Below, piece after piece: positions 1 to 6,093 of a DNA stretch of 9,216 bases; within the stretch, counting starts at the first letter, position 1; every line of letters starts with the position of its first letter. This DNA is from Caryophanales bacterium. GTDB taxonomy: Bacteria; Bacillota_I; Bacilli_A; RFN20; CAG-826. The position numbers and the translations under genes are program-made. The notes under the pieces were generated by a model. It ran no database searches, was not told the DNA's origin, and saw only the letters and a program-made list of their open reading frames with translations. The DNA is taken from positions 1 through 9,216 of the forward strand of contig JALEUF010000004.1 of assembly GCA_022781015.1 (NCBI GenBank). Direction: 5' to 3'.

Positions 1-60
1 GATTAGATAAGAGAAAGAGGAATTGGAAAGTAAGAAAGCGTCTTTAATTTGTTTGATCAT
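1..60 (-). CDS. 5' end of an unidentified minus-strand gene (partial)
   Basis: An ATG at 60-58 opens a minus-strand frame that runs without a stop for 20 codons to the window edge (it begins MIKQIKDAFL). A good Shine-Dalgarno sequence (AAGGA, complement of 68-72) lies 7 bases upstream of the ATG. A perfect TATAAT hexamer lies 22 bases upstream of the start codon. Together these make a real gene start more likely than chance. The visible residues do not identify a family, and no signal peptide is evident. The gene is divergent from the MATE transporter, so the 61-211 interval is probably a shared control region. The competing plus-strand reading, a 14-codon tail ending in TAA at 45-47, has no independent support. 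Confidence 0.5.
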   Translation of the reverse strand, partial: MIKQIKDAFLLSNSSFSYLI

Positions 61-82
61 AGGTTTTTCCTTTTGCCTTTTG

Positions 83-88
83 ATTATA
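83..88 (-). promoter_or_regulatory. -10 element for the left-edge minus-strand gene
   Basis: The minus strand reads TATAAT here, a perfect sigma-A -10 hexamer. It would place a transcription start near 76, about 16 bases before the start codon. The -35 region (about 107-112, TTCGAT on the minus strand at 18-bp spacing) is poor. Promoter use is therefore an inference from the -10 hexamer and the gene's position. Confidence 0.4.
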
Positions 89-98
89 AACTTCTATA

Positions 99-128
99 TT
101 GAACAAATCGAACAATTAAAATTATTAT
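99..128 (+). promoter_or_regulatory. Candidate sigma-A promoter for the MATE operon
   Basis: TTGAAC at 99-104 (-35) and TATTAT at 123-128 (-10) are separated by 18 bases. This predicts a start near 135 and a leader of about 77 bases. The -35 box overlaps the back of the divergent minus-strand promoter region. In an AT-rich spacer this could be chance; no better pair was seen upstream of the transporter. Confidence 0.3.
101..115 (+). repeat. Tandem GAACAA direct repeat between divergent promoters
   Basis: GAACAA occurs at 101-106 and again at 110-115, a 9-bp period. The repeat overlaps the putative -35 of the MATE promoter and the -35 position of the divergent gene, a common place for an operator. 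No regulator gene is visible, and a two-copy hexamer is weak evidence. Confidence 0.3.
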
Positions 129-146
129 TTTAATAGCATAATTATT

Positions 147-160
147 TAAAAGCGTTTACA
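147..160 (+). promoter_or_regulatory. cre-like site (possible CcpA/LacI-family operator)
   Basis: TAAAAGCGTTTACA matches the Bacillus-type catabolite-responsive element TGWAARCGYTWNCW at all but one position (A instead of G at position 2). It lies downstream of the putative MATE -10 and upstream of the start codon, where a bound repressor would block elongation. It is a single imperfect match with no regulator gene in view. Confidence 0.3.
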
Positions 161-211
161 AACCCTAAATACGTCTAGAAGAATAAAAATAAATCAATAC
201 AATACTCGCGT

Positions 212-1684
212 ATGAAAAATCTATTTAAGAAATTCAAATCTCTATTCGACCAAATCGACCTCACAAAAGGGAATATCCTAAAGGTATTACTAGCATTCTT
301 TGTCCCAATTGTCTTGTCAATGATTTTTCAGCAAATATATACTCTTACCGACACAATAATTGTCGGACAGACATTATCACAGCAAGAAGTCGCTGGAGTC
401 TCTTCTAGTAGCGTATTGGTTTGGATTATCCTCCAATTTGGGATTGGTGCTACTTCAGGTTTTTCAGTTGTTATATCGGAACGAATCGGGGCAAAAGATG
501 TTGACGGGGCAAGAAAAAGCTATGCCGTTCAAATTATCCTTTGCATCATTGTATCTTTAATTTTAACTGTAGTTGGAATTTGCCTAATCCCTACTATGCT
601 AAAAATGATAAACATAGTGGATAATCCTCTAGATGCAATCATGCAAGAAGAATATAACGCCGCTTATACTTATGTTTTGATAATCTATATCGGTACTATT
701 GCACAGGTATTTTATAACCTAATGGTATCGATATTAAGGGCATTAGGAGATTCTTTCTCCCCATTTGTAATATTAGTTGCATCTACTGTTATAAATGTCT
801 TCCTCGATTTGCTTTTCATCGTTGTATTTAAGATGGGAGTTGCAGGAAGTGCCTGGGCTACTGTCATCTCACAAGGGTTAGCAGCTATTGCAGCAATCAT
901 CTATACATATAAAAAATATGAATGGCTAAGAATAAAGAAAACAGACTGGAAATTCTCTTCTCCATTCTTAATGAGGCATCTAAAAAACGGCTTAACATTA
1001 GGCTTCCAATTCTCGATATTAGAAATTGGTATCATCATCATGCAAAGAGCAGTAAATAGTTATGATATAAATCCGGATGGAACTCTAGTTAATGGGGTGC
1101 CTGCCCAAGTTGGATATGGGGCTGCTTCAAAAGTATTTGGCTTCTTGATGTGCTTCTTAAATGCCTTAGGAGTTGCAGTACTTTCTTATATTTCACAAAA
1201 CTATGGAGCTAAGCAAATAGACAGAATAAAGAAAGGTACAATAATATCGTTCATAATTGGATTAGTCTTATGGATATTAATCATGCTTATAGGATTATTA
1301 TCGACTATTAAAGGCGGATACCTGTATGTCTTCTATTCAAAAGATAAGATAAATGAGAATTCCATCAAATATGGGAACCTATACCTATATATAGCAGTTC
1401 CGTTCATGATAATTTTGATGATTTTATTCTTGACCAGAAATATTCTCCAAGGATTTGAAAAGCCATTATTCTCTTTCCTTTCTGGAGTCGGGGAATTAGT
1501 TGCTAGAACTCTTATTTGCCTATTTGTTCCTGCATTAGTAAATGGAGGTCCGATTAATTCAAATGCTTCCAATTTATCTTATCTATTTGTAGCTCTAGCC
1601 GACCCTTTGGCATGGATTGCCGCTGTTGCTATTATGATTGTCCCTGTTATAAAATTAGTTTTCTTTCCAAAAAAGGGAAATTAG
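212..1684 (+). CDS. MATE family efflux transporter
   Basis: This is an integral-membrane antiporter that would export drugs or other organic cations in exchange for Na+ or H+. The 490-aa protein has the usual MATE build: two similar halves of hydrophobic helices and about 12 membrane segments. The first begins near residue 24 and ends in the typical TDTIIVG (46-52). Family-typical stretches include ILRALGDS (174-181), GVAGSAWATVISQ (209-221), LNALGVA (316-322) with SQNYGAKQ (328-335) opening the second half, and ILQGFEKP (411-418). Two somewhat long loops (about 132-150 and 283-298) account for the slightly large size. The start fits the family's N-terminus (DLTKGNILK at 16-24), but no Shine-Dalgarno is visible within 20 bases, which is odd. 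It is followed by the phosphatase gene after one base, so the two are probably co-transcribed. The substrate cannot be told from sequence. Confidence 0.95.
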   Translation: MKNLFKKFKSLFDQIDLTKGNILKVLLAFFVPIVLSMIFQQIYTLTDTIIVGQTLSQQEVAGVSSSSVLVWIILQFGIGATSGFSVVISERIGAKDVDGARKSYAVQIILCIIVSLILTVVGICLIPTMLKMINIVDNPLDAIMQEEYNAAYTYVLIIYIGTIAQVFYNLMVSILRALGDSFSPFVILVASTVINVFLDLLFIVVFKMGVAGSAWATVISQGLAAIAAIIYTYKKYEWLRIKKTDWKFSSPFLMRHLKNGLTLGFQFSILEIGIIIMQRAVNSYDINPDGTLVNGVPAQVGYGAASKVFGFLMCFLNALGVAVLSYISQNYGAKQIDRIKKGTIISFIIGLVLWILIMLIGLLSTIKGGYLYVFYSKDKINENSIKYGNLYLYIAVPFMIILMILFLTRNILQGFEKPLFSFLSGVGELVARTLICLFVPALVNGGPINSNASNLSYLFVALADPLAWIAAVAIMIVPVIKLVFFPKKGN

Positions 1685-1685
1685 T

Positions 1686-2219
1686 ATGTCATTATATTTC
1701 ACTAGACACGGGGAAACCAATTATAACTTAGCCTACCTAATCCAAGGCAGTCTTGATATAAGTTTGAATGAGACTGGATTCAAACAAGCAAAGGAATTAG
1801 CAGAAAAACTTAAAGATAAGAAGTTTTCTTCTATCTATGTCTCCCCTTTATTAAGGGCAAGACAAACTGCTAATGAGGTTGCAAAAGTCTTAGGAATGGA
1901 ATTAAAAATAGACAATAGGTTAAGAGAAGAAAACTATGGTCTAATGGAAGGAACTTCTAGACATCTAGAAGCCTATAAAAAGCAAAGAGTAAGATTTGCC
2001 TATTGCTATCCAAAAGGCGAATCTTATCTAAAAGTTGCTGCACGGGTCTATTCTTTTTTGGATGAGATAAAAGAAGAGGCGACCAAAAATGATGTTTTAG
2101 TAGTTGCCCATGGAGGAATGTCTAGGATTGTAAATTCATATTTTTTCGATATGGAAAATGATGAATTCATCTCCTATAGCATTTCTAATTGCCAGTTAGT
2201 CAAATACGATTTCAAATAG
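1686..2219 (+). CDS. Histidine phosphatase (phosphoglycerate mutase-like) family protein
   Basis: This 177-aa cytosolic protein has the histidine phosphatase fold. The nucleophile motif TRHGET (6-11) carries phospho-acceptor His8 and the phosphate-binding Arg7. SPLLRARQTA (53-62) supplies Arg57. Glu81/Glu82 in the LREENYGLMEG segment is the usual acid/base position. AHGGMSR (141-147) gives the second catalytic His142. The length is typical of bacterial phosphatases of the CobC/PhoE type and too short for a glycolytic phosphoglycerate mutase, so a broad or unknown phosphomonoesterase activity is most likely. ATG lies one base after the MATE stop, with AGGG about 8 bases upstream as ribosome-binding site, indicating co-transcription. 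Its 3' end overlaps the convergent aminopeptidase gene by 8 bp. The substrate is unknown. Confidence 0.9.
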   Translation: MSLYFTRHGETNYNLAYLIQGSLDISLNETGFKQAKELAEKLKDKKFSSIYVSPLLRARQTANEVAKVLGMELKIDNRLREENYGLMEGTSRHLEAYKKQRVRFAYCYPKGESYLKVAARVYSFLDEIKEEATKNDVLVVAHGGMSRIVNSYFFDMENDEFISYSISNCQLVKYDFK

Positions 2220-3963
2220 ATCTTGTTAGATATTTCAAGACTTCAACTTCTTCTTTGTCCATGAATGGGGAAAGTAGTTCATATACTTCCTTGTGGTAGG
2301 CATTTAACCATTCTTTTTCTTGCTTATCTAGCATAGATAACTCAACTGAATCTAGTTCAATCGGGGCATATGTTATAGTCTTGAATTTATAGAATGTACC
2401 GAGTTCATTGCTAATATAAGGAACACAAAGCAAATCATTTTCGATTCTAATCCCATATTTATTTTCTTTATAGACACCTGGTTCAACTGTAGTAACCATT
2501 CCTGGGACAATCTTAGCCCCATCATTTTTCATATAGACATCTTTATATCTAAATCCATTCGGTCCTTCATGAACCGGGCCAAGATAAGAAACCCCATGCC
2601 CAGTGCCACATTTATAATCCATTCCTTCTTGCCACATAAATTTTCTAGCAATGCCATCTAGGCTTCTTCCATTTGCTCCATCAAGGAATATAGTCTTAGA
2701 TAAGGCGATTAGGCATTTTAGAGTCAACGTGTAATCTTTTTTAAATTCTTCACTTGGATTAGACAAGGCGAATGTCCTAGTCGTATCAGTTGTACCATAT
2801 TTATATTGGCCACCTGAATCAATCAACAAAGAAGAAGAGTTGCTATCTACTTTAGAATGTATCTCTTCGCTTGGAGCGTAATGCATACAGGCGGAATTAG
2901 AGTCAACCGCGACTATATTTTCAAAAGATTCTCCAATAAAATGAGCCCCTTTTTCCCTATAGGAATGAAGTAAATTTGATAAAGATTGTTCATCACTTCC
3001 TTTTTTAACTTCATCTTTAAAATGGATGATGAACTTAGTCAAAGCCACCCCGTCTTCTATTTGGGACTTAATTGTATTCTTGATTTCTTTCTCTCCTTTG
3101 ATCGCCTTATCTAATTCAATTAAAGAAGAAACATATACGGCCTTATCTTTTAATAACCGGTCAATCTCATAATTTACTGAATTTATGTCTAATCCGATTC
3201 GATTTAAATTAGTCTTTTCTAGGAAAGAAGAAAATGATGAATAGGGATAAAACGCATCCACGCCCTTAATGGATTTGCTAAACCTAGATGTATCAAAAAA
3301 TAAATATGCATTAGATAAACTTACAAATAAATAGGCGTAGAAAACAGGAGTATAAGGTAAATCATCACCCCTAAGATTAGTAAGATAAGCAATCTCATTC
3401 AAGTCAGAAACTACATATCCATCTAAATCCAAAGATTTCATTTTTTCTCTTAAGACATTTATTTTTGCTAAAGAGTCTAGAGTAGTTGCATCTTCGTCTA
3501 ATTCAAATAAAGGGGAAGAAGATAATTTGGGTGCATACTTAAAAGCCTCTTCATCTTTTAAATCAAATATCTCTCCCTTGCTAGATAATTTCTTAGCCTT
3601 CCCAATTGGAAACAAAGAGAAATCTAATCCCAAAGGATATCCATTCATTTCTTTTATTTCTTTTTCTAATGGGGTATCTATTTTAGAAGTATCGATTACT
3701 TCAAAAGGAGTTCCTTCAACATCCTTTTTAGCAGATATACCAAACCTGCCGTCTACAAATAAAATAGCCTTATCCAAGGAAATAAACACATCCGCATTCT
3801 CTCCTTTAAAAGGACAATAATAAGATAGTAAAGAAGCATAATGGCTTGAAGGAGATTCGCTAATATGAGGATCTCCTGTCGAGATTAAATAACCTTTCAA
3901 ATTGTTGTCTAGTAGTTTCTTTCTTAATTGGTTAATTCTAGTTTCGTAAATATCTTTGTTCAT
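2212..3963 (-). CDS. M24 family Xaa-Pro aminopeptidase (three-domain aminopeptidase P type)
   Basis: This cytosolic metallopeptidase would remove N-terminal residues that precede proline. The 583-aa protein has two creatinase-like N-terminal domains (about 1-155 and 160-300), the pita-bread M24 domain (about 305-520) and the short C-terminal extension of eukaryotic-type aminopeptidase P. All five dimetal ligands are present: Asp382 (LIDSGG), Asp393 (GTTDTTRT), His456 (GTGHGV), Glu494 (TVEPGVY) and Glu508 (IRIEND). His361 and His465 (PVHEGP) match substrate-binding histidines. I chose the ATG at 3963 because GGTGA lies 5 bases upstream. The frame could extend to a TTG at 3975 (four more residues), but no ribosome-binding site precedes it. 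It ends in TGA, overlapping the convergent phosphatase gene, and is divergent from pepC, another peptide-trimming enzyme. Confidence 0.93.
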   Translation of the reverse strand: MNKDIYETRINQLRKKLLDNNLKGYLISTGDPHISESPSSHYASLLSYYCPFKGENADVFISLDKAILFVDGRFGISAKKDVEGTPFEVIDTSKIDTPLEKEIKEMNGYPLGLDFSLFPIGKAKKLSSKGEIFDLKDEEAFKYAPKLSSSPLFELDEDATTLDSLAKINVLREKMKSLDLDGYVVSDLNEIAYLTNLRGDDLPYTPVFYAYLFVSLSNAYLFFDTSRFSKSIKGVDAFYPYSSFSSFLEKTNLNRIGLDINSVNYEIDRLLKDKAVYVSSLIELDKAIKGEKEIKNTIKSQIEDGVALTKFIIHFKDEVKKGSDEQSLSNLLHSYREKGAHFIGESFENIVAVDSNSACMHYAPSEEIHSKVDSNSSSLLIDSGGQYKYGTTDTTRTFALSNPSEEFKKDYTLTLKCLIALSKTIFLDGANGRSLDGIARKFMWQEGMDYKCGTGHGVSYLGPVHEGPNGFRYKDVYMKNDGAKIVPGMVTTVEPGVYKENKYGIRIENDLLCVPYISNELGTFYKFKTITYAPIELDSVELSMLDKQEKEWLNAYHKEVYELLSPFMDKEEVEVLKYLTRSI

Positions 3964-4064
3964 AATTATCACCAAGTAAAATTCTAGACCAAATTTAGAA
4001 AAGTTAAACTAGATTAATAAATATATTCATTAAGATAGACTTTTTCCTAACTTTGACCTAGGAT

Positions 4065-4082
4065 ATTGCCTTGGAAGGTAAT
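4065..4082 (+). promoter_or_regulatory. Imperfect hairpin covering the pepC ribosome-binding site
   Basis: ATTGCCT (4065-4071) can pair with AGGTAAT (4076-4082), with one G-U wobble and a 4-base loop. The 3' arm includes the Shine-Dalgarno AAGGT (4075-4079), which sits 7 bases before the ATG at 4087. If it folds in the transcript it would lower translation initiation. The stem is short and AT-rich, so this may be coincidental. I saw no confident promoter in the rest of the 3964-4086 divergent spacer. Confidence 0.25.
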
Positions 4083-4086
4083 CATT

Positions 4087-5397
4087 ATGGAAAACATATT
4101 AAATATTAATGAAATAGAGGAAAAATTATCTAAAGAAGATAACCTAAAATCATCAATCCTATACTCAACATCAATAAACCAGGCATCAGAAAGAATAGAT
4201 TTCAACCTAGTCAATCCTGTTTTTGAGGTCGAATTAAAAGAAAACAAGATTTCTAACCAATTGCATTCAGGGAGATGCTGGATGTTTGCCTCCTTGAATA
4301 TGCTTAGATACAAAGCACAGGAAAGTCTCAATGTCGAAAACTTTGAATTTAGCGAAGGCTACCTACAGTTCTATGATAAGCTAGAAAAATTCAACTTAGC
4401 CCTAAATAGAATCGAAGAATATAAAGATAAACCATTAGATGATCCTTATAACATCTATTGCTTGAATACCATCACTGCCGATGGGGGGCAATTCCAGATG
4501 TTTGTTAATCTAGTCAAGAAATATGGATTAGTCCCACATGGCTTAATGGATGGTTCTTTTAGTAGCGATAACACGGATTCGCTAAATTCTACTTTAGTGG
4601 ATTTGCTTGGCTGCGCCGCTAAATTAATTAGAAATGCAAAAAATAATGATGAAATTGATTCAATAAAGAAAGATTATCTAAAGAAAGCCTATAAAGTAAT
4701 CTCAATTGCCTTAGGCGAACCACTTAAGAAATTCGATTACATCTATACGGATAAAGATAAGAAGGTAGTTAAACTATTTGATATCACCCCACTTGAATTT
4801 GCAAAGATGACAATCGGAGATGAAGTTGATGAATATATCTTATTAACATCCTCTTCCTCTTCTATCTATCCTTTATATACAAAAGTTGCATCAAAAGACT
4901 GTAACAATGTCGAAGGATCTCCTTTAGTTACTAATTTTGAAGTTAGCAAAGAAGAATTCATCAAGGCTATAAAAGACAGTTTGGACAATAAAGATGCCTT
5001 ATGGTTTGCAGGAGATGTTAGAAGGGATTCAGATAGAAAGAATGGCTATCTAACAACTAATCTAATCGATAAAGAAAGATTATTCGGCTATGAAAATATC
5101 CTTTCTAAGGGAGAGATGCTTGATTATAGGGTTGCCACTAATGCCCACGCTATGCTTTTTGTTGGATATGGAACCAATAAAAATGGGGAAATCGATAAAT
5201 TAAAAGTAGAGAATTCCTGGGGGAAAGATGTTGGAAAGGGAGGATATTTCGTCGCTTCTAGAGGTTGGTTTGATAATTATGTCTATCAAATCGCAGTCAA
5301 AAGGAAATATCTTTCTAAGGAACTATTAGAAAAATATGATTCAGCCAAGACCATATTTGTAAGTCCATTCACTTCAATGTGGTCAATGCTAGATTAA
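4087..5397 (+). CDS. pepC: Aminopeptidase C (C1B bleomycin hydrolase family)
   Basis: This is a cytosolic cysteine aminopeptidase that releases N-terminal amino acids from peptides; family members form hexameric, proteasome-like barrels. The 436-aa length matches PepC. The catalytic set is intact: Gln58 and Cys64 in the block SNQLHSGRCWMFASLN, His354 in NAHAMLFVGY and Asn376 in VENSWG. The SWG(K)...GYF block that follows is typical. There is no signal peptide, as expected for a cytosolic enzyme. I chose the ATG at 4087 because AAGGT lies 7 bases upstream and the protein then begins MENILNINEIE, like family members. An in-frame TTG at 4066 would add seven residues but has no ribosome-binding site. 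A strong intrinsic terminator follows at 5435-5476, inside the convergent gene. It is divergent from the M24 aminopeptidase. Confidence 0.94.
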   Translation: MENILNINEIEEKLSKEDNLKSSILYSTSINQASERIDFNLVNPVFEVELKENKISNQLHSGRCWMFASLNMLRYKAQESLNVENFEFSEGYLQFYDKLEKFNLALNRIEEYKDKPLDDPYNIYCLNTITADGGQFQMFVNLVKKYGLVPHGLMDGSFSSDNTDSLNSTLVDLLGCAAKLIRNAKNNDEIDSIKKDYLKKAYKVISIALGEPLKKFDYIYTDKDKKVVKLFDITPLEFAKMTIGDEVDEYILLTSSSSSIYPLYTKVASKDCNNVEGSPLVTNFEVSKEEFIKAIKDSLDNKDALWFAGDVRRDSDRKNGYLTTNLIDKERLFGYENILSKGEMLDYRVATNAHAMLFVGYGTNKNGEIDKLKVENSWGKDVGKGGYFVASRGWFDNYVYQIAVKRKYLSKELLEKYDSAKTIFVSPFTSMWSMLD

Positions 5398-5957
5398 AAG
5401 TTATATCTAATTTGAAGAAGGTAATCTTCAAGTGAATCTAGGGTTGAGAGGAATCCTCTTCTCCCTAGATTTTTTATATAATGCTCATCAATAATCTTAT
5501 CTACTTCCTCTTGTTTGGATTTATTTTTTCTTGATAAAGCTTCCTTTATTGGTTCTAGAAATGAACCTGAGAAATTTAGACAAGTCTTAATATAATCAAA
5601 AACATCTGAAACCAAACCATTTCCAATGGCTAGTTCAAACGATTTTGATATTAAAGCCGCTATAGAAAGTTTTTCTTCTAATGGAGATACATTTAGATAT
5701 GGATCAAAATGGGGAATAGATATTTTGCCCTCGCTAAATTGTTCAAGTTTATCTTCTAAATAAGAAGAAAGTAAAAGAGAATAATAATCTAATTCGCTAG
5801 ATTCCTTTGGAGAATAGCTAGCTATGCAAGAAAATAGAATAAGCGTCTTATCATCATGCTTATTTTTATCTATCTCTTTAATTGAATTAAATACATAGCC
5901 TAAAGTCGCTGCATCTTCTTCAATAACTTTAATTGGTAATGATATTTCTTTTTCCAT
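5394..5957 (-). CDS. Hypothetical protein, 187 aa, unidentified
   Basis: I do not recognise this protein. It looks soluble and mostly helical, with no signal peptide or membrane segment, and is rich in Ser, Leu, Glu and Lys. The middle carries acidic helices (SSYLEDKLEQF); a basic patch (SRKNKSKQEE) and a GRRGF motif lie nearer the C-terminus. The continuous frame, matching codon style and neat tail-to-tail packing with pepC (4-bp overlap of stop codons) argue that it is real. The only in-frame ATG is at 5957. It lacks a well-spaced Shine-Dalgarno: the nearest, AAGGG at 5970-5974, is 12 bases away and buried in a terminator-like hairpin. A promoter-like sequence precedes that hairpin, so the gene probably has its own transcript rather than being simply the last gene of the helicase operon. 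Confidence 0.7.
   Translation of the reverse strand: MEKEISLPIKVIEEDAATLGYVFNSIKEIDKNKHDDKTLILFSCIASYSPKESSELDYYSLLLSSYLEDKLEQFSEGKISIPHFDPYLNVSPLEEKLSIAALISKSFELAIGNGLVSDVFDYIKTCLNFSGSFLEPIKEALSRKNKSKQEEVDKIIDEHYIKNLGRRGFLSTLDSLEDYLLQIRYNF
5412..5431. repeat. Small inverted repeat just after pepC
   Basis: TTGAAGA (5412-5418) and TCTTCAA (5425-5431) form a perfect 7-bp stem with a 6-base loop. It lies between the pepC stop and the main terminator, within the 3' coding end of the convergent gene. No T-run follows on either strand, so it is not a terminator by itself. It may help protect the pepC transcript's 3' end, or be chance. Confidence 0.3.
5435..5476 (+). terminator. Rho-independent terminator of pepC
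   Basis: AATCTAGGG (5435-5443) pairs perfectly with CCCTAGATT (5463-5471), giving a 9-bp outer stem. An inner stem AGAGG/CCTCT closes a 3-base loop, and a run of six T follows (5470-5475). It lies about 40 bases after the pepC stop. The T-run is present only in the plus direction. The same bases encode part of the C-terminal end of the 187-aa minus-strand protein, so the sequence serves two purposes. Confidence 0.85.
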
Positions 5958-5963
5958 ATAAAC

Positions 5964-6005
5964 AAAAAGCCCTTAGATAGTCTAGGGGTCGGGCCATCTA
6001 AGAGC
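5964..6005 (-). terminator. Hairpin with U-tract: operon terminator and/or 5' leader of the 187-aa gene
   Basis: On the minus strand, GCTCTTAGAT (6005-5996) pairs with ATCTAAGGGC (5978-5969). All 10 pairs form, one as a U-G wobble, around a 17-base C-rich loop. TTTTTGTTT follows directly. On the plus strand the wobble becomes a C-A mismatch, so the minus strand is the likely functional one. It lies 89 bases after the Vsr-Nudix stop, where an operon terminator belongs. It also ends 11 bases before the ATG of the next gene, and its 3' arm holds the only SD-like AAGGG. It may therefore act as an attenuator or translation-control leader. Confidence 0.65.
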
Positions 6006-6011
6006 AAGGAT

Positions 6012-6040
6012 ATTTAAACTTGAAATCGAAATAGTTTCAA
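6012..6040 (-). promoter_or_regulatory. Candidate sigma-A promoter of the 187-aa gene
   Basis: The minus strand reads TTGAAA (6040-6035) as -35, then 17 bases, then TTAAAT (6017-6012) as -10. The seventh base after the -10 is a G at 6005, exactly the first base of the terminator-like hairpin. The ideal spacing and a 5/6 -35 match favour a true promoter; the -10 (4/6) is weaker. The segment also contains an inverted repeat TTGAAA/TTTCAA (6020-6025/6035-6040) that could serve as an operator. Confidence 0.45.
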
Positions 6041-6054
6041 TAGGCAAGAAATAA

Positions 6055-6080
6055 TTATTTAACCTTTTTAAGTTAAATAA
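6055..6080. repeat. AT-rich perfect palindrome after the Vsr-Nudix gene
   Basis: TTATTTAAC (6055-6063) and GTTAAATAA (6072-6080) form a 9-bp perfect inverted repeat with an 8-base loop, 13 bases downstream of the Vsr-Nudix stop on the minus strand. The sequence after it on that strand is only moderately T-rich (TTATTTCTT). It could be a weak terminator or an mRNA 3'-end stabiliser, or an operator upstream of the predicted promoter at 6012-6040. Confidence 0.4.
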
Positions 6081-6093
6081 ATGTTTTCTTCAT

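Noticed and set aside
1..47. C-terminal tail of a plus-strand gene (14 codons ending in TAA at 45-47)
   Set aside because: The overlapping minus-strand start has a good SD and a TATAAT box; the plus-strand tail has no supporting feature.
360..560. Plus-strand open frame of 66 codons inside the MATE gene
   Set aside because: It lies fully inside the well-supported transporter frame and has no ribosome-binding site or recognisable protein features.
712..900. Minus-strand open frame of 62 codons opposite the MATE gene
   Set aside because: It is antisense to conserved transporter sequence and has no family-like content.
1333..1572. Minus-strand open frame of 79 codons opposite the 3' half of the MATE gene
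   Set aside because: It is antisense to a conserved coding region and lacks promoter and RBS support.
2212..2260. Terminator between the convergent phosphatase and M24 genes
   Set aside because: Only a weak 5-bp stem (TCTTG/CAAGA) was found, without a T-run, so no terminator is called there.
3527..3820. Plus-strand open frame of 97 codons opposite the M24 gene
   Set aside because: It is a shadow of the creatinase-like N-terminal domains, with no independent support.
2212..3975. Alternative genetic code (TGA as tryptophan)
   Set aside because: The M24 gene ends in TGA at the expected family length and all tryptophans in the window are TGG, so the standard code fits.
4047..4331. Minus-strand open frame of 94 codons over the pepC start
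   Set aside because: It is antisense to the conserved PepC catalytic block and its upstream region, so coding is explained by pepC.
5969..5988. Alternative hairpin CCCTTAGA/TCTAGGGG on the plus strand
   Set aside because: It can form (with one G-U pair), but no plus-strand gene needs a signal here and no T-run follows on that strand; the longer minus-strand stem with U-tract explains the sequence better.
5958..6093. Known riboswitch, T-box or CRISPR-like repeat in the gap with three inverted repeats
   Set aside because: No T-box GGTGG motif, no known aptamer core and no regularly spaced repeats are visible; the repeats differ from one another.
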